Shown here one piece after another: positions 1 through 5,308 of a stretch of 5,892 nucleotides of DNA. The stretch lies in contig VBEQ01000069.1 of assembly GCA_005881235.1 (NCBI GenBank), positions 1 through 5,892 on the forward strand, in the 5' to 3' direction. The first letter of the stretch is position 1, and the number at the start of each line of letters is the position of its first letter. The translations under genes and the position numbers were made by a program. The notes under the pieces are model-generated. The model was not told the DNA's origin. It ran no database searches and worked only from the letters and a program-made list of their open reading frames with translations. This DNA is from Chloroflexota bacterium. GTDB lineage: Bacteria; Chloroflexota; Dormibacteria; CF-121.

Positions 1-289
1 GATCGCAGGCGGCCTTCATGACGTCGAGGTAGGAATCGGAGATGAGCTGCAGGCCGCGCGTGATCAGGGAGTCGTGGATCTTGCGCTGGCGCTCGAGTTC
101 TTGCTCGTGCTGGTACTCCTCCGGCAGCGTGTACTCCATTTGTTTGAAGCGCACGTCGTGCATCCGGGCGGCGTAGACGTGGCTGCCTACCAGGGTCGCC
201 TTCGTGGCACCGGCCAGCCGAACCGCCACCTCGATGGCGGCGTTGGAGTGGTCAGAGTTATCAAGGGGGACGTAGATCTTCCCGTACAC
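1..289 (-). CDS. Universal stress protein (UspA family), C-terminus cut by window edge
   Basis: The minus strand from a GTG at 289 reads into the left edge, giving the first 96 residues. The opening (YGKIYVPLDNSDHSNAAIEVA) is the first beta strand and helix of a UspA domain: a hydrophobic strand ending in P-L-D, then S-x-x-S-x-x-A. Next comes L-V-G-S-H-V-Y, the second strand. UspA proteins are cytoplasmic, often nucleotide-binding, stress-response proteins. After strand 2 there is a long charged helical stretch (about residues 45-88, with RFKQMEYTLPEEYQ) that is longer than in a minimal UspA; I recall similar stretches in larger Usp proteins of Chloroflexota and Deltaproteobacteria. The GTG start is supported by GGGAGG eight bases upstream. 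A weak promoter-like pair (TTGCGC, 17 bp, CAATAT; 359 to 331 on the minus strand) lies in the 109-bp gap behind galM. The nucleotide-binding G-x-x-G motif, if present, is outside the window. Confidence 0.82.
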   Translation of the reverse strand, partial: MYGKIYVPLDNSDHSNAAIEVAVRLAGATKATLVGSHVYAARMHDVRFKQMEYTLPEEYQHEQELERQRKIHDSLITRGLQLISDSYLDVMKAACD

Positions 290-398
290 CGGCGGCTCCC
301 TCCCATACAGCGGCGTGATGCCTTGACTTGATATTGGCAGACCGCGACAAGGTGCGCAATTGGGGCGCCATTCGATGATATCGACGTGGCCGCCTAAG

Positions 399-1316
399 TT
401 ACCGCAAAACCCCCCAATTGCTGCTCCGGGCTTCACCCGGCTGGAGGATGATCAGCCCCTCGCCGCTGCGGAAGGCGTTGGGGGCACAGGTCATGGGCTC
501 GATCGCGATGCTGCGCCGCCGTCGAGCGCGGTCCGGGATCGCGTCAGGCGTGTAGACCATCAGATACTCGTAGACCGGTTCCATCCAGAGCGTGACACGG
601 GGGTCGCCACCCGGCGCCTGCAGGTGAACCCGAAGCAATCCGTCGGTGTCCGGGACCAGGTTCGTGAACGCCGTGTCCATTCGCACCGATCCGATCGGGC
701 GCAGTTCGAGAAAGTCGTAGGCGGTCCCTCGGTTCGGCAGCATTCGTCCTGTCGGGATCAGGCGATCGTTCGCTTCGAGCCGCATCAGGGCCGGCAGCTT
801 GAGCAGCGCTGCGTCGATGACCGTCCCGACGGTGAGATAGGGGTGATGCCCGGCACCGTAGGGCGCGGCCTCCCGACCGACGTTGGTCGCGGTCGTTCTC
901 ATGGTCAGACCGCCCGTCGACAGGCGGTACTCGACGTCGAAGCGGACAGTGAACGGGTAGCCGTCCTGGGGATGGAGGACGAGCGACATCAGCACGCGAT
1001 CCTCGGCCTGCTCGACGGCCGCCCAGTTCACCCAGCGGGTAAGCCCGTGCAAGGCGTTGTTCCGTGCCGGCTCGGTGAGCGGCGTCTGCTGCCGCCGGCC
1101 GGCGAACTCGTACTGGCCGTCCTCGATCCGGTTGGGCCAGGGGAGCAGCAGTTGACCGCGCCCGATGCTACACATCTCGTCCTCCGGAAAGCCGTCGACG
1201 ACGTCACGCTCGCCGACCGTGTACTCGCGCAGCCCCGCTCCGACTTCGGTCACCACCGCGCGTTGATCTCCGGAGGTCAGGACATATTGCCGCCCTGACG
1301 GTGGGATCACGGACAC
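399..1316 (-). CDS. Aldose 1-epimerase (galactose mutarotase family)
   Basis: This enzyme family interconverts alpha and beta anomers of hexoses in the cytoplasm. From the GTG at 1316 the protein is 305 aa, normal for the family. The signature residues are in order: substrate-binding Arg63 in P-W-P-N-R-I-x-D-G, His90 in N-A-L-H-G-L, catalytic-acid candidate His158 in G-A-G-H-H-P-Y-L, Asp214 in M-D-T-A-F, and the catalytic-base Glu273 in I-A-I-E-P-M-T. They match the His/His/Asp/Glu set of characterised GalM enzymes, so activity is likely; the preferred sugar cannot be read. The frame is open to an ATG at 1373, but that would overlap the divergent gene. GTG 1316 (or GTG 1310) fits better: no Shine-Dalgarno is visible, yet TATTAT lies nine bases upstream on this strand, suggesting a leaderless or near-leaderless transcript. 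No other galactose-pathway gene is in view. The symbol is left blank because the family has several paralogous groups (GalM, YeaD-like, YihR-like). Confidence 0.9.
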   Translation of the reverse strand: MSVIPPSGRQYVLTSGDQRAVVTEVGAGLREYTVGERDVVDGFPEDEMCSIGRGQLLLPWPNRIEDGQYEFAGRRQQTPLTEPARNNALHGLTRWVNWAAVEQAEDRVLMSLVLHPQDGYPFTVRFDVEYRLSTGGLTMRTTATNVGREAAPYGAGHHPYLTVGTVIDAALLKLPALMRLEANDRLIPTGRMLPNRGTAYDFLELRPIGSVRMDTAFTNLVPDTDGLLRVHLQAPGGDPRVTLWMEPVYEYLMVYTPDAIPDRARRRRSIAIEPMTCAPNAFRSGEGLIILQPGEARSSNWGVLR

Positions 1317-1324
1317 TGCGACTG

Positions 1325-1331
1325 GATAATA
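1325..1331. promoter_or_regulatory. Shared bidirectional -10-like element for divergent, probably leaderless starts
   Basis: GATAAT (1325-1330, plus) and TATTAT (1331-1326, minus) overlap in the same seven bases, and each matches the TATAAT -10 consensus at five of six positions. On the plus strand a transcript starting seven bases beyond the hexamer would begin at 1337, exactly the second of two adjacent ATGs (1334, 1337). On the minus strand it would begin near 1319, three bases ahead of the GTG at 1316. Neither gene has a clear Shine-Dalgarno sequence or a good -35 box. The positions are read directly; promoter function is inferred. Confidence 0.45.
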
Positions 1332-1333
1332 GG

Positions 1334-1720
1334 ATGATGGCGCGCTTGCAGCTCTCCCTCTTTGGCCCTCCACGAGAGGAGCTGGCCAGCACGGTGGACG
1401 GCGAGGTCCCGGAGTGGATCGAGCGGCTGTACGAGAGTTACGGCACGAGCCCCGAGACCGCGCCGGCGAGCGCCTCGGTGCTGGCGCTGGGGGAATCGCT
1501 CGTCTATCGCCTGCGCAAACTCTCCGTGCTGCTCAAGAAGATGGAAGCGCTCGGCTGGTCGATCAAACCCCGCCGCTGGGATCTGCTCGCCGACACCGAC
1601 CTGGATGAGATCGAGGCCCAGGCGCAGCTGGAGGCTGAAGGCGTCTGGCTGATCGCCCGCCAGCACGCGCCCGTGGACAAAGACGGCAATGTCCGCTGGT
1701 CGCACGGGTTGCTCCCATAG
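1334..1720 (+). CDS. Conserved-looking hypothetical protein, 128 aa
   Basis: I do not recognise this family. The protein opens MMARLQLSLFGPP, then a charged helical region (about residues 12-33), a Pro/Ala/Ser linker, and a helical segment rich in Leu, Arg and Lys (about 50-76, including SLVYRLRKLSVLLKK). It ends with a mixed acidic helix and a Gly/Trp-containing tail (KDGNVRWSHGLLP). There is no signal peptide or membrane segment, so it should be cytoplasmic. Third codon positions are strongly G/C, as in neighbouring genes, which supports real coding. The frame is open to a GTG at 1301, but the ATG pair at 1334/1337 sits just after a GATAAT box and is preferred; a leaderless transcript would use 1337. 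Its stop codon lies inside ATAG at 1717-1720, at the presumed beginning of pdxH, so the two are probably co-transcribed. No function can be assigned. Confidence 0.72.
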   Translation: MMARLQLSLFGPPREELASTVDGEVPEWIERLYESYGTSPETAPASASVLALGESLVYRLRKLSVLLKKMEALGWSIKPRRWDLLADTDLDEIEAQAQLEAEGVWLIARQHAPVDKDGNVRWSHGLLP

Positions 1721-2331
1721 CCGGCACGCCAGAGCTCGCGGAAGAGACCGTCGACGTCGACCCCCTGAAGCAGTTCGACGCCTGGTTCCGCGACGCGGTC
1801 GCGGCGGGTGAGATTCTCCCCGAGGCGATGACGCTCGCCACCAGCACGCGAGCGGGTGAGCCCTCGGCGCGGATGGTCCTGCTGCGAGGCGTTGACGAGC
1901 GCGGCTTCGGCTTCTTCACCAACTACGACAGCCAGAAGGGAGGCGACCTCGCGCAGAACCCGCGCGCCGCGCTGGTCATCTACTGGCCGAAGCTCGGGCG
2001 GCAGGTGCGGGTCGCCGGCGCGGTTGTCAAGCAGTCGCCCGAGGAGTCGATCGCCTATTTCCACAACCGCCCGCTGGCCAGCCAGCTGAGCGCCTGGGCG
2101 TCGCCACAGAGCCGGGTGATTCGAAACCGCGCCGTGCTCGAGGACGCGGTGGCCGCGCTGGCCGCGAAGTACGAAGGCACCGCGGTGCCGCTGCCGCCGA
2201 ACTGGGGCGGTTATCGGGTGCGTCCGCAGACGATCGAGTTCTGGGCGCATCGCGACAACCGCCTCCACGACCGCATCCGCTACTCGCGAGACCCAAAACG
2301 CGGCTGGCGCATCGAACGCCTGGCTCCGTAA
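1717..2331 (+). CDS. pdxH: Pyridoxamine 5'-phosphate oxidase; start codon unresolved
   Basis: PdxH is an FMN enzyme that oxidises pyridoxine or pyridoxamine 5'-phosphate to pyridoxal 5'-phosphate. Family landmarks are clear: A-R-M-V-L-L-R, G-F-F-T-N-Y, G-R-Q-V-R-V, the Y-F-H-N-R-P-x-x-S substrate-phosphate motif, A-W-A-S-P-Q-S, P-L-P-P-N-W-G-G-Y and R-L-H-D-R. Compared with E. coli, Arg67, Tyr129, Arg133, Ser137, Arg197 and His199 have counterparts; Lys72 is Arg here. The first in-frame ATG is at 1828, but the codons before it (from 1759) encode DPLKQFDAWFRDAVAAGEIL, matching the family's N-terminal helix (E. coli D-P-L-T-L-F-E-R-W). Between an in-frame stop at 1636-1638 and 1828 there is no ATG, GTG or TTG. 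I place the start provisionally at ATA 1717, which overlaps the upstream TAG and gives 204 aa, normal for PdxH. CTG 1696, CTG 1765 or a truncated ATG 1828 form are alternatives. Family identity is near certain; the 5' end is not. Confidence 0.9.
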   Translation: MAGTPELAEETVDVDPLKQFDAWFRDAVAAGEILPEAMTLATSTRAGEPSARMVLLRGVDERGFGFFTNYDSQKGGDLAQNPRAALVIYWPKLGRQVRVAGAVVKQSPEESIAYFHNRPLASQLSAWASPQSRVIRNRAVLEDAVAALAAKYEGTAVPLPPNWGGYRVRPQTIEFWAHRDNRLHDRIRYSRDPKRGWRIERLAP

Positions 2332-2332
2332 A

Positions 2333-2370
2333 GAAGAAGCCCCGGTGGTTGTACCGGAGCTCTCTTCTTC
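2333..2370. terminator. Hairpin terminator between convergent pdxH and DUF5666 gene
   Basis: It starts two bases after the pdxH stop. GAAGAAG (2333-2339) pairs with CTTCTTC (2364-2370) and, inside, CCGGT (2342-2346) pairs with ACCGG (2353-2357) around a six-base loop, with an asymmetric internal bulge. The 3' arm is pyrimidine-rich (CTTCTTCC), and the 5' arm is A/G-rich with AAAG before it. It could therefore act in both directions between the convergent genes, although the T-tract is interrupted by C and weaker than in a classical intrinsic terminator. Confidence 0.5.
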
Positions 2371-2372
2371 CT

Positions 2373-2395
2373 CCCTCCCCGCTCGCGGGGGAGGG
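2373..2395. repeat. GC-rich palindrome resembling a dispersed intergenic repeat
   Basis: CCCTCCCC (2373-2380) and GGGGAGGG (2388-2395) form a perfect 8-bp inverted repeat around a seven-base loop, followed by CAGGGTGGGAG. This layout (C/T-rich arm, short GC loop, G/A-rich arm, then a G-G-G-T-G-G-G tail) matches a type of short intergenic palindrome that I recall as dispersed in many high-GC genomes. Only one copy is in the window, so its repetitive nature is from memory. It may also back up termination of either convergent gene. Confidence 0.4.
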
Positions 2396-2409
2396 CAGGG
2401 TGGGAGCGC

Positions 2410-3003
2410 TTACTTATTCCGATAGGCGACGACCGCAGCGTCGAAGTTGTGGCTCGAGTCGTAGCTGCCGGCGGCGACCAGCCGCATGCCGGCCTTGATG
2501 TCGGCGAACGAACCGGCCTTGCGCTGGTGCTTGCCGGTGATCTCGAAATACTTCGTGCTGCCGTTGACGGTGAGCTTGACGTCCTTGCCATCGCGGGTAC
2601 GGATCGTGATCACGTTGCCGTTGACGCTCTCGACCTTTCCAGCGACGTGCGCGCCTCCGATGTGAATGCGCTTTGCGTAGAGTTTGCCGTCGCGCTCCTC
2701 GAAGCGAACACGGACGTGGCTGTTGATTTCGATCTCCGACCAGGTCGACTTCTCGTTGCGACCCTTGACCACCACGGTGGCATCGGTCCGCAGGAAGGTC
2801 TTGCTACCCGCCTTCGCGGTCTTGACGGTCAGCTGGGTGGCACTGATCGCCGTAACCGTTCCGCCGAACACGTCCTTCGCCGCCGGCCGCTGCGTTTGGG
2901 CCGGGCTGGCCGCCGTTGCCGCCGGTGCCGCCAGGGCGCCCGTGGCCAGCGCGCCTGCCAGAACCCCCGCCGTCACGATTCCCGCGAATACCTTGCCGAT
3001 CAT
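2410..3003 (-). CDS. Secreted protein with two tandem DUF5666-like domains
   Basis: The 197-residue product begins with a typical Sec signal peptide: MIGK, a hydrophobic Ala/Gly/Val/Leu core (about residues 5-24) and a likely signal peptidase I site in A-L-A-A-P near residue 25. An Ala/Pro/Gln linker follows. Two similar small beta-rich units come next, about residues 46-116 (FGGTVTAIS...TQLTVKT...RVRFEERDGKLYAKRI) and 119-195 (VAGKVESVNGNVITIRT...DIKAGMRLVAAGSYDSSHNF). Each has the G-x-V-x-x-V/I-x-x-x-x-I/L-T-V opening and the later I-x-x-x-x-x-V/M-R-V/L strand of DUF5666. The family has no established function; the protein should be outside the membrane. There is no LPXTG motif, so it is not an obvious substrate of the sortase in this window. 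ATG 3003 is supported by AGGAGG (3019-3014, minus strand), ten bases upstream. Confidence 0.83.
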   Translation of the reverse strand: MIGKVFAGIVTAGVLAGALATGALAAPAATAASPAQTQRPAAKDVFGGTVTAISATQLTVKTAKAGSKTFLRTDATVVVKGRNEKSTWSEIEINSHVRVRFEERDGKLYAKRIHIGGAHVAGKVESVNGNVITIRTRDGKDVKLTVNGSTKYFEITGKHQRKAGSFADIKAGMRLVAAGSYDSSHNFDAAVVAYRNK

Positions 3004-3024
3004 TTCTGTACGACCTCCTGTTAG

Positions 3025-3041
3025 TTCGACGATTTCGACGA
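3025..3041 (-). repeat. Short tandem direct repeat upstream of the DUF5666 gene
   Basis: On the minus strand TCGTCGAA occurs twice (3041-3034 and 3032-3025), separated by a single A, giving a nine-base period directly before the Shine-Dalgarno of the DUF5666 gene. It could be part of a regulator-binding site in the 5' leader, or chance. The rest of 3042-3214 shows no gene or convincing promoter; TTGACA at 3158-3163 has no -10 box at proper spacing. Confidence 0.3.
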
Positions 3042-3214
3042 CGCCAGTGTCGCGCCGCCGGATGAGACCGTCAGCGGCCTCTGCTTAGACAGCGCTGAGA
3101 CGGCGAGCCTGATCTTTACCGCAATTAGCCGGTTCGCGACTATTCCTCGGCCCCGATTTGACAGTCGAGTTAATGTCTGCGAAAGAGCGGACGCCTGTTA
3201 GGTGTGCCGTAGCC

Positions 3215-3238
3215 TTGCGGCCGTATCGTCGGCCGCAA
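3215..3238 (+). promoter_or_regulatory. Perfect 9-bp dyad abutting the cpaF start codon, with -10-like TATCGT in its centre
   Basis: TTGCGGCCG (3215-3223) and CGGCCGCAA (3230-3238) are exact reverse complements, separated by TATCGT (3224-3229). The right arm includes the A of the ATG at 3238. As RNA this is a strong GC hairpin with a six-base loop covering the place where a Shine-Dalgarno would be; none is visible. As DNA, TATCGT fits the TAnnnT pattern of a -10 box eight bases before the ATG, so a dimeric repressor on the dyad would cover the promoter. The dyad is seen directly; the choice between operator, RNA hairpin and coincidence is open. Confidence 0.5.
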
Positions 3239-4416
3239 TGGAACCGGCCGTCACGCTCCATCTCGCCGAGCCGGACTTTCCGCCCGACACCCTGGAGGGG
3301 GCTCTCGCCGGCCGCGATTACGGTCCGATTACCGGTCTCCTCAACGACGACACGATCAGCGAGGTCATGGTCAACGGGCCGAACCAGGTTTACATCGAAC
3401 GGAAGGGAAAGCTGACCCCGGTCGACGTGAAGTTTGAAAGCGATGCCGAACTGATCCGGGTGATTCGCGAGATCGCCTCGTTCGTCGGGCGCCGGATCGA
3501 CGAGGAATCGCCGATGGTGGACTGCCGCCTCCCCGACGGCTCGCGGGTGAACGCCATCATCCCCCCGCTGGCGATCGACGGGGCCTCACTGACCATTCGA
3601 AAGTTCGCCCGGGATCCGTACACGGTCCAGGACCTGATCGGCTTCGGCTCCCTCACGACGGAGGCGGCGGGTTTCCTCGAAGCCTGTGTCAAGGCCCATT
3701 TCAACATCCTGGTCGCCGGTGGCACCGGCTCCGGGAAGACAACCACCCTCAATGTCCTCTCGTCGTTCATCCCGGACAACGAGCGCGTTGTGACCATCGA
3801 GGATGCCGCGGAGCTCCAGCTGCGCCAGCCGCACAAGGTCCGACTCGAGTCGAGGCCGGCGCGGATCGACGGCACAGGGCGGATCAGCATCCGGGAACTG
3901 GTCGTGAATGCGCTCCGCATGCGTCCGGACCGGATCGTGATCGGAGAGTGCCGCAGCGGCGAAGCCCTCGACATGCTGCAAGCGATGAACACCGGACACG
4001 ACGGCTCGCTGACGACCATCCACGCCAACTCGCCGCGCGACACACTGGCCCGCCTGGAGACGTTGGTGCTCATGTCGGGTGTCGACCTTCCCCAGCGGGC
4101 CATCCGCGAGCAGATCGCGTCGGCGATCCACCTCATCGTCCAGCAGTCGCGCTTGCGGGACGGCTCGCGCCGCATCCTCAACATCACCGAGGTGGTCGGC
4201 CGCGAGGGCGACACGATCACGCTGCAGGACGTCTTCCTCTTCGAGGAAACCGGTGTCGACGGAAACGGAAAGATTCAGGGCAAGCTCAGCCCCACCGGGA
4301 TCCGTCCGACCGCCATGGCCAAGATCTACTCCAAGAAGGTGGCGCTGTCGCCGGCGCTCGCCGCCCTCTATCCCGACCGCAAAGCACCGGACTTCACAAT
4401 GGGGGTACGCCGATGA
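3238..4416 (+). CDS. cpaF: CpaF/TadA-type secretion ATPase (type II/IV secretion, Tad pilus family)
   Basis: The 392-residue protein is a hexameric-type motor ATPase of the VirB11/PulE/CpaF superfamily, which powers assembly of Tad/Flp pili or related fibres at the inner face of the membrane. An N-terminal domain (about 20-130) has the CpaF-like L-L-N-D-D-x-I-S-E-V-M-V-N-G and the R-L-P-D-G-S-R-V-N-A-I-I-P-P stretch. The RecA-like domain has Walker A GGTGSGKT (161-168), the Asp box T-I-E-D-A-A-E-L (186-193), Walker B R-I-V-I-G-E-C-R (232-239, Glu237) and the His box T-T-I-H-A-N-S (His262). All catalytic motifs look intact. Upstream codons back to GTG 3202 are open, but their codon use (CGT, AGC, CTT, GTA) is unlike the gene, so ATG 3238 is preferred despite lacking a Shine-Dalgarno. 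No TadB, TadC, prepilin or peptidase gene is in the window. It overlaps the next gene by ATGA. Confidence 0.93.
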   Translation: MEPAVTLHLAEPDFPPDTLEGALAGRDYGPITGLLNDDTISEVMVNGPNQVYIERKGKLTPVDVKFESDAELIRVIREIASFVGRRIDEESPMVDCRLPDGSRVNAIIPPLAIDGASLTIRKFARDPYTVQDLIGFGSLTTEAAGFLEACVKAHFNILVAGGTGSGKTTTLNVLSSFIPDNERVVTIEDAAELQLRQPHKVRLESRPARIDGTGRISIRELVVNALRMRPDRIVIGECRSGEALDMLQAMNTGHDGSLTTIHANSPRDTLARLETLVLMSGVDLPQRAIREQIASAIHLIVQQSRLRDGSRRILNITEVVGREGDTITLQDVFLFEETGVDGNGKIQGKLSPTGIRPTAMAKIYSKKVALSPALAALYPDRKAPDFTMGVRR

Positions 4417-4712
4417 ACCTGGTACAACCGGAGCCGATCGACACGGAAATCGTGCGCGACATCGCGGCCGACATGCGGGGCGAGCTGGACCGGATCCAGG
4501 AGCAGATGGCCGAGCTGACTCTCGAGCACAGGCGAGCGCAAACGCTCAAGCAGATCTTTGGGCTGGACCCGCTGACTCGCGACCGCTTCAATCACCTGCA
4601 CGCCAACATCGACCAGTACCCTGGAAAGATGGCCGAGCTGCAGGAAGAAGAGCGGCTGCTGACGCGCTGGCTCGACCGCTGCCGGGACCTGCTCGAGCGC
4701 AAGGCCGCCTGA
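4413..4712 (+). CDS. Small helical (coiled-coil-like) protein translationally coupled to cpaF
   Basis: This is a 99-residue product of a family I do not recognise. Its ATG shares ATGA (4413-4416) with the cpaF stop, so translation is probably coupled, and GGGGGT lies seven bases upstream. Residues about 11-48 and 70-97 are rich in Glu, Arg, Leu, Gln and Asp with heptad-like spacing, and look like two amphipathic helices joined by a Gly/Pro-containing turn (GLDPLTRDRF to QYPG). M-A-E-L occurs once in each helix. There is no signal peptide or membrane segment; it should be cytoplasmic. A single Cys (residue 90) is near the C-terminus. The coupling suggests an accessory or regulator working with the ATPase at a roughly matched dose, but that is inference. 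It is not TadB or TadC, which are larger membrane proteins. Confidence 0.8.
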   Translation: MNLVQPEPIDTEIVRDIAADMRGELDRIQEQMAELTLEHRRAQTLKQIFGLDPLTRDRFNHLHANIDQYPGKMAELQEEERLLTRWLDRCRDLLERKAA

Positions 4713-4732
4713 ATTTAGTACCGCAGCGGATC

Positions 4733-4738
4733 GATAAT
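4733..4738 (+). promoter_or_regulatory. -10-like GATAAT before the cupin gene, leaderless-type spacing
   Basis: GATAAT, five of six matches to the -10 consensus, ends seven bases before the ATG at 4746; a transcript starting seven bases after the hexamer would begin at 4745. It is the same hexamer and nearly the same spacing as at 1325-1330. No convincing -35 or Shine-Dalgarno is present. The ATG at 4737 overlaps the hexamer and would be upstream of the predicted transcript start. Confidence 0.4.
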
Positions 4739-4745
4739 GGGCTGC

Positions 4746-5300
4746 ATGGAGCCCGTCGCCGGCTTTGAGCGATTCTTCGATACCGCGGAGCGGCTTGTCG
4801 CTGATCTCGGCCCGGCCCCCGCGGCGTTCGCGCGCTTGGGCGATCTTCTTCGCATGCTCGCGGCCGATCGAGCCCTGATCGACGAATCCAAACTCGGCGC
4901 GCTCCATCAGTCGAGCGCACAGGCCACGATTCTCGGTCATGGGCCGACGGGATCGACGCTGATGTTGAGCCGTTTTTCGGCCGAGGCGCCGACACCCGTC
5001 CACAACCACAACTCGTGGGGCGTGCTCTGTGTGGTGCGCGGGCGCGACCGACATATCTTATGGAGGCGACTGGACGACGGGAGTCAGGCGGGGCACGCGC
5101 AGCTGCACATCATCGAATCTCGCGAGTTGGACCCGGGTGATGTCGCCTGGTTTCCAGACGTCCCGGCTGACATTCACAGTCAGCAGGGAATCGGAGAGGC
5201 GGCTTGGGAGCTCGTGTACTTCGGTCGTGATCCGAATGCCAGGCCGCGACTGTATTTCGAGCCGGACAGCGGTCGTGTCGAGGAGCGCGCCGCCCTCTAG
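4746..5300 (+). CDS. Cupin-fold metalloenzyme, thiol (cysteine/3-mercaptopropionate) dioxygenase-like
   Basis: The 184-residue protein has an N-terminal helical part and a cupin barrel with T-P-V-H-N-H-N-S-W-G-V (His86, His88) and D-I-H-S (His144), giving the three-His ferrous iron site of the cysteine dioxygenase family. Like that family it lacks the Glu of classical cupins. Known relatives add O2 to cysteine or 3-mercaptopropionate to make sulfinates. Tyr158 in E-L-V-Y aligns with the active-site Tyr of rat enzyme (157), but the partner Ser and His two and four residues before it appear to be Trp154 and Leu156, so the outer-sphere triad is incomplete and the substrate is uncertain. The family's size is usually 180-200 aa, so this is full length. 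ATG 4746 is chosen over ATG 4737 because the latter overlaps a GATAAT box. It is separated from the upstream 99-aa gene by 33 bases and ends 8 bp from the convergent sortase stop. Confidence 0.8.
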   Translation: MEPVAGFERFFDTAERLVADLGPAPAAFARLGDLLRMLAADRALIDESKLGALHQSSAQATILGHGPTGSTLMLSRFSAEAPTPVHNHNSWGVLCVVRGRDRHILWRRLDDGSQAGHAQLHIIESRELDPGDVAWFPDVPADIHSQQGIGEAAWELVYFGRDPNARPRLYFEPDSGRVEERAAL

Positions 5301-5308
5301 GGCTCGGC

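Noticed and set aside
356..421. 10-bp inverted repeat (GCAATTGGGG / CCCCAATTGC) across the end of the epimerase gene
   Set aside because: The arms are 46 nt apart, one is inside coding sequence, there is no T-run, and a 10-bp match at this distance is expected about once by chance in a window of this size.
360..1298. Long plus-strand open frame (312 codons) opposite the epimerase gene
   Set aside because: It is the antisense shadow of a gene with clear family motifs; the protein has no recognisable domain and is rich in Arg, Gly, Val and Asp, as expected from reversed high-GC codons.
1504..2268. Minus-strand open frame (254 codons) opposite the unknown gene and pdxH
   Set aside because: Antisense shadow: the opposite strand carries unmistakable PdxH motifs, and this frame has no recognisable domain.
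2410..3003. DUF5666 protein as substrate of the sortase in the window
   Set aside because: Its C-terminus (VVAYRNK) has no LPXTG-like motif, hydrophobic segment or basic tail.
2449..3024. Plus-strand open frame (191 codons) opposite the DUF5666 gene
   Set aside because: The opposite strand has a signal peptide, a strong AGGAGG site and repeated DUF5666 units; this frame has no domain and no ribosome-binding site.
3158..3163. Perfect TTGACA as a -35 box for the cpaF operon
   Set aside because: No -10-like hexamer occurs 16-18 bp downstream; TAATGT is only 7 bp away and TGTTAG more than 30.
3202..3237. GTG 3202 as the cpaF start
   Set aside because: No Shine-Dalgarno, atypical codons compared with the rest of the gene, and it would place the perfect dyad inside coding sequence.
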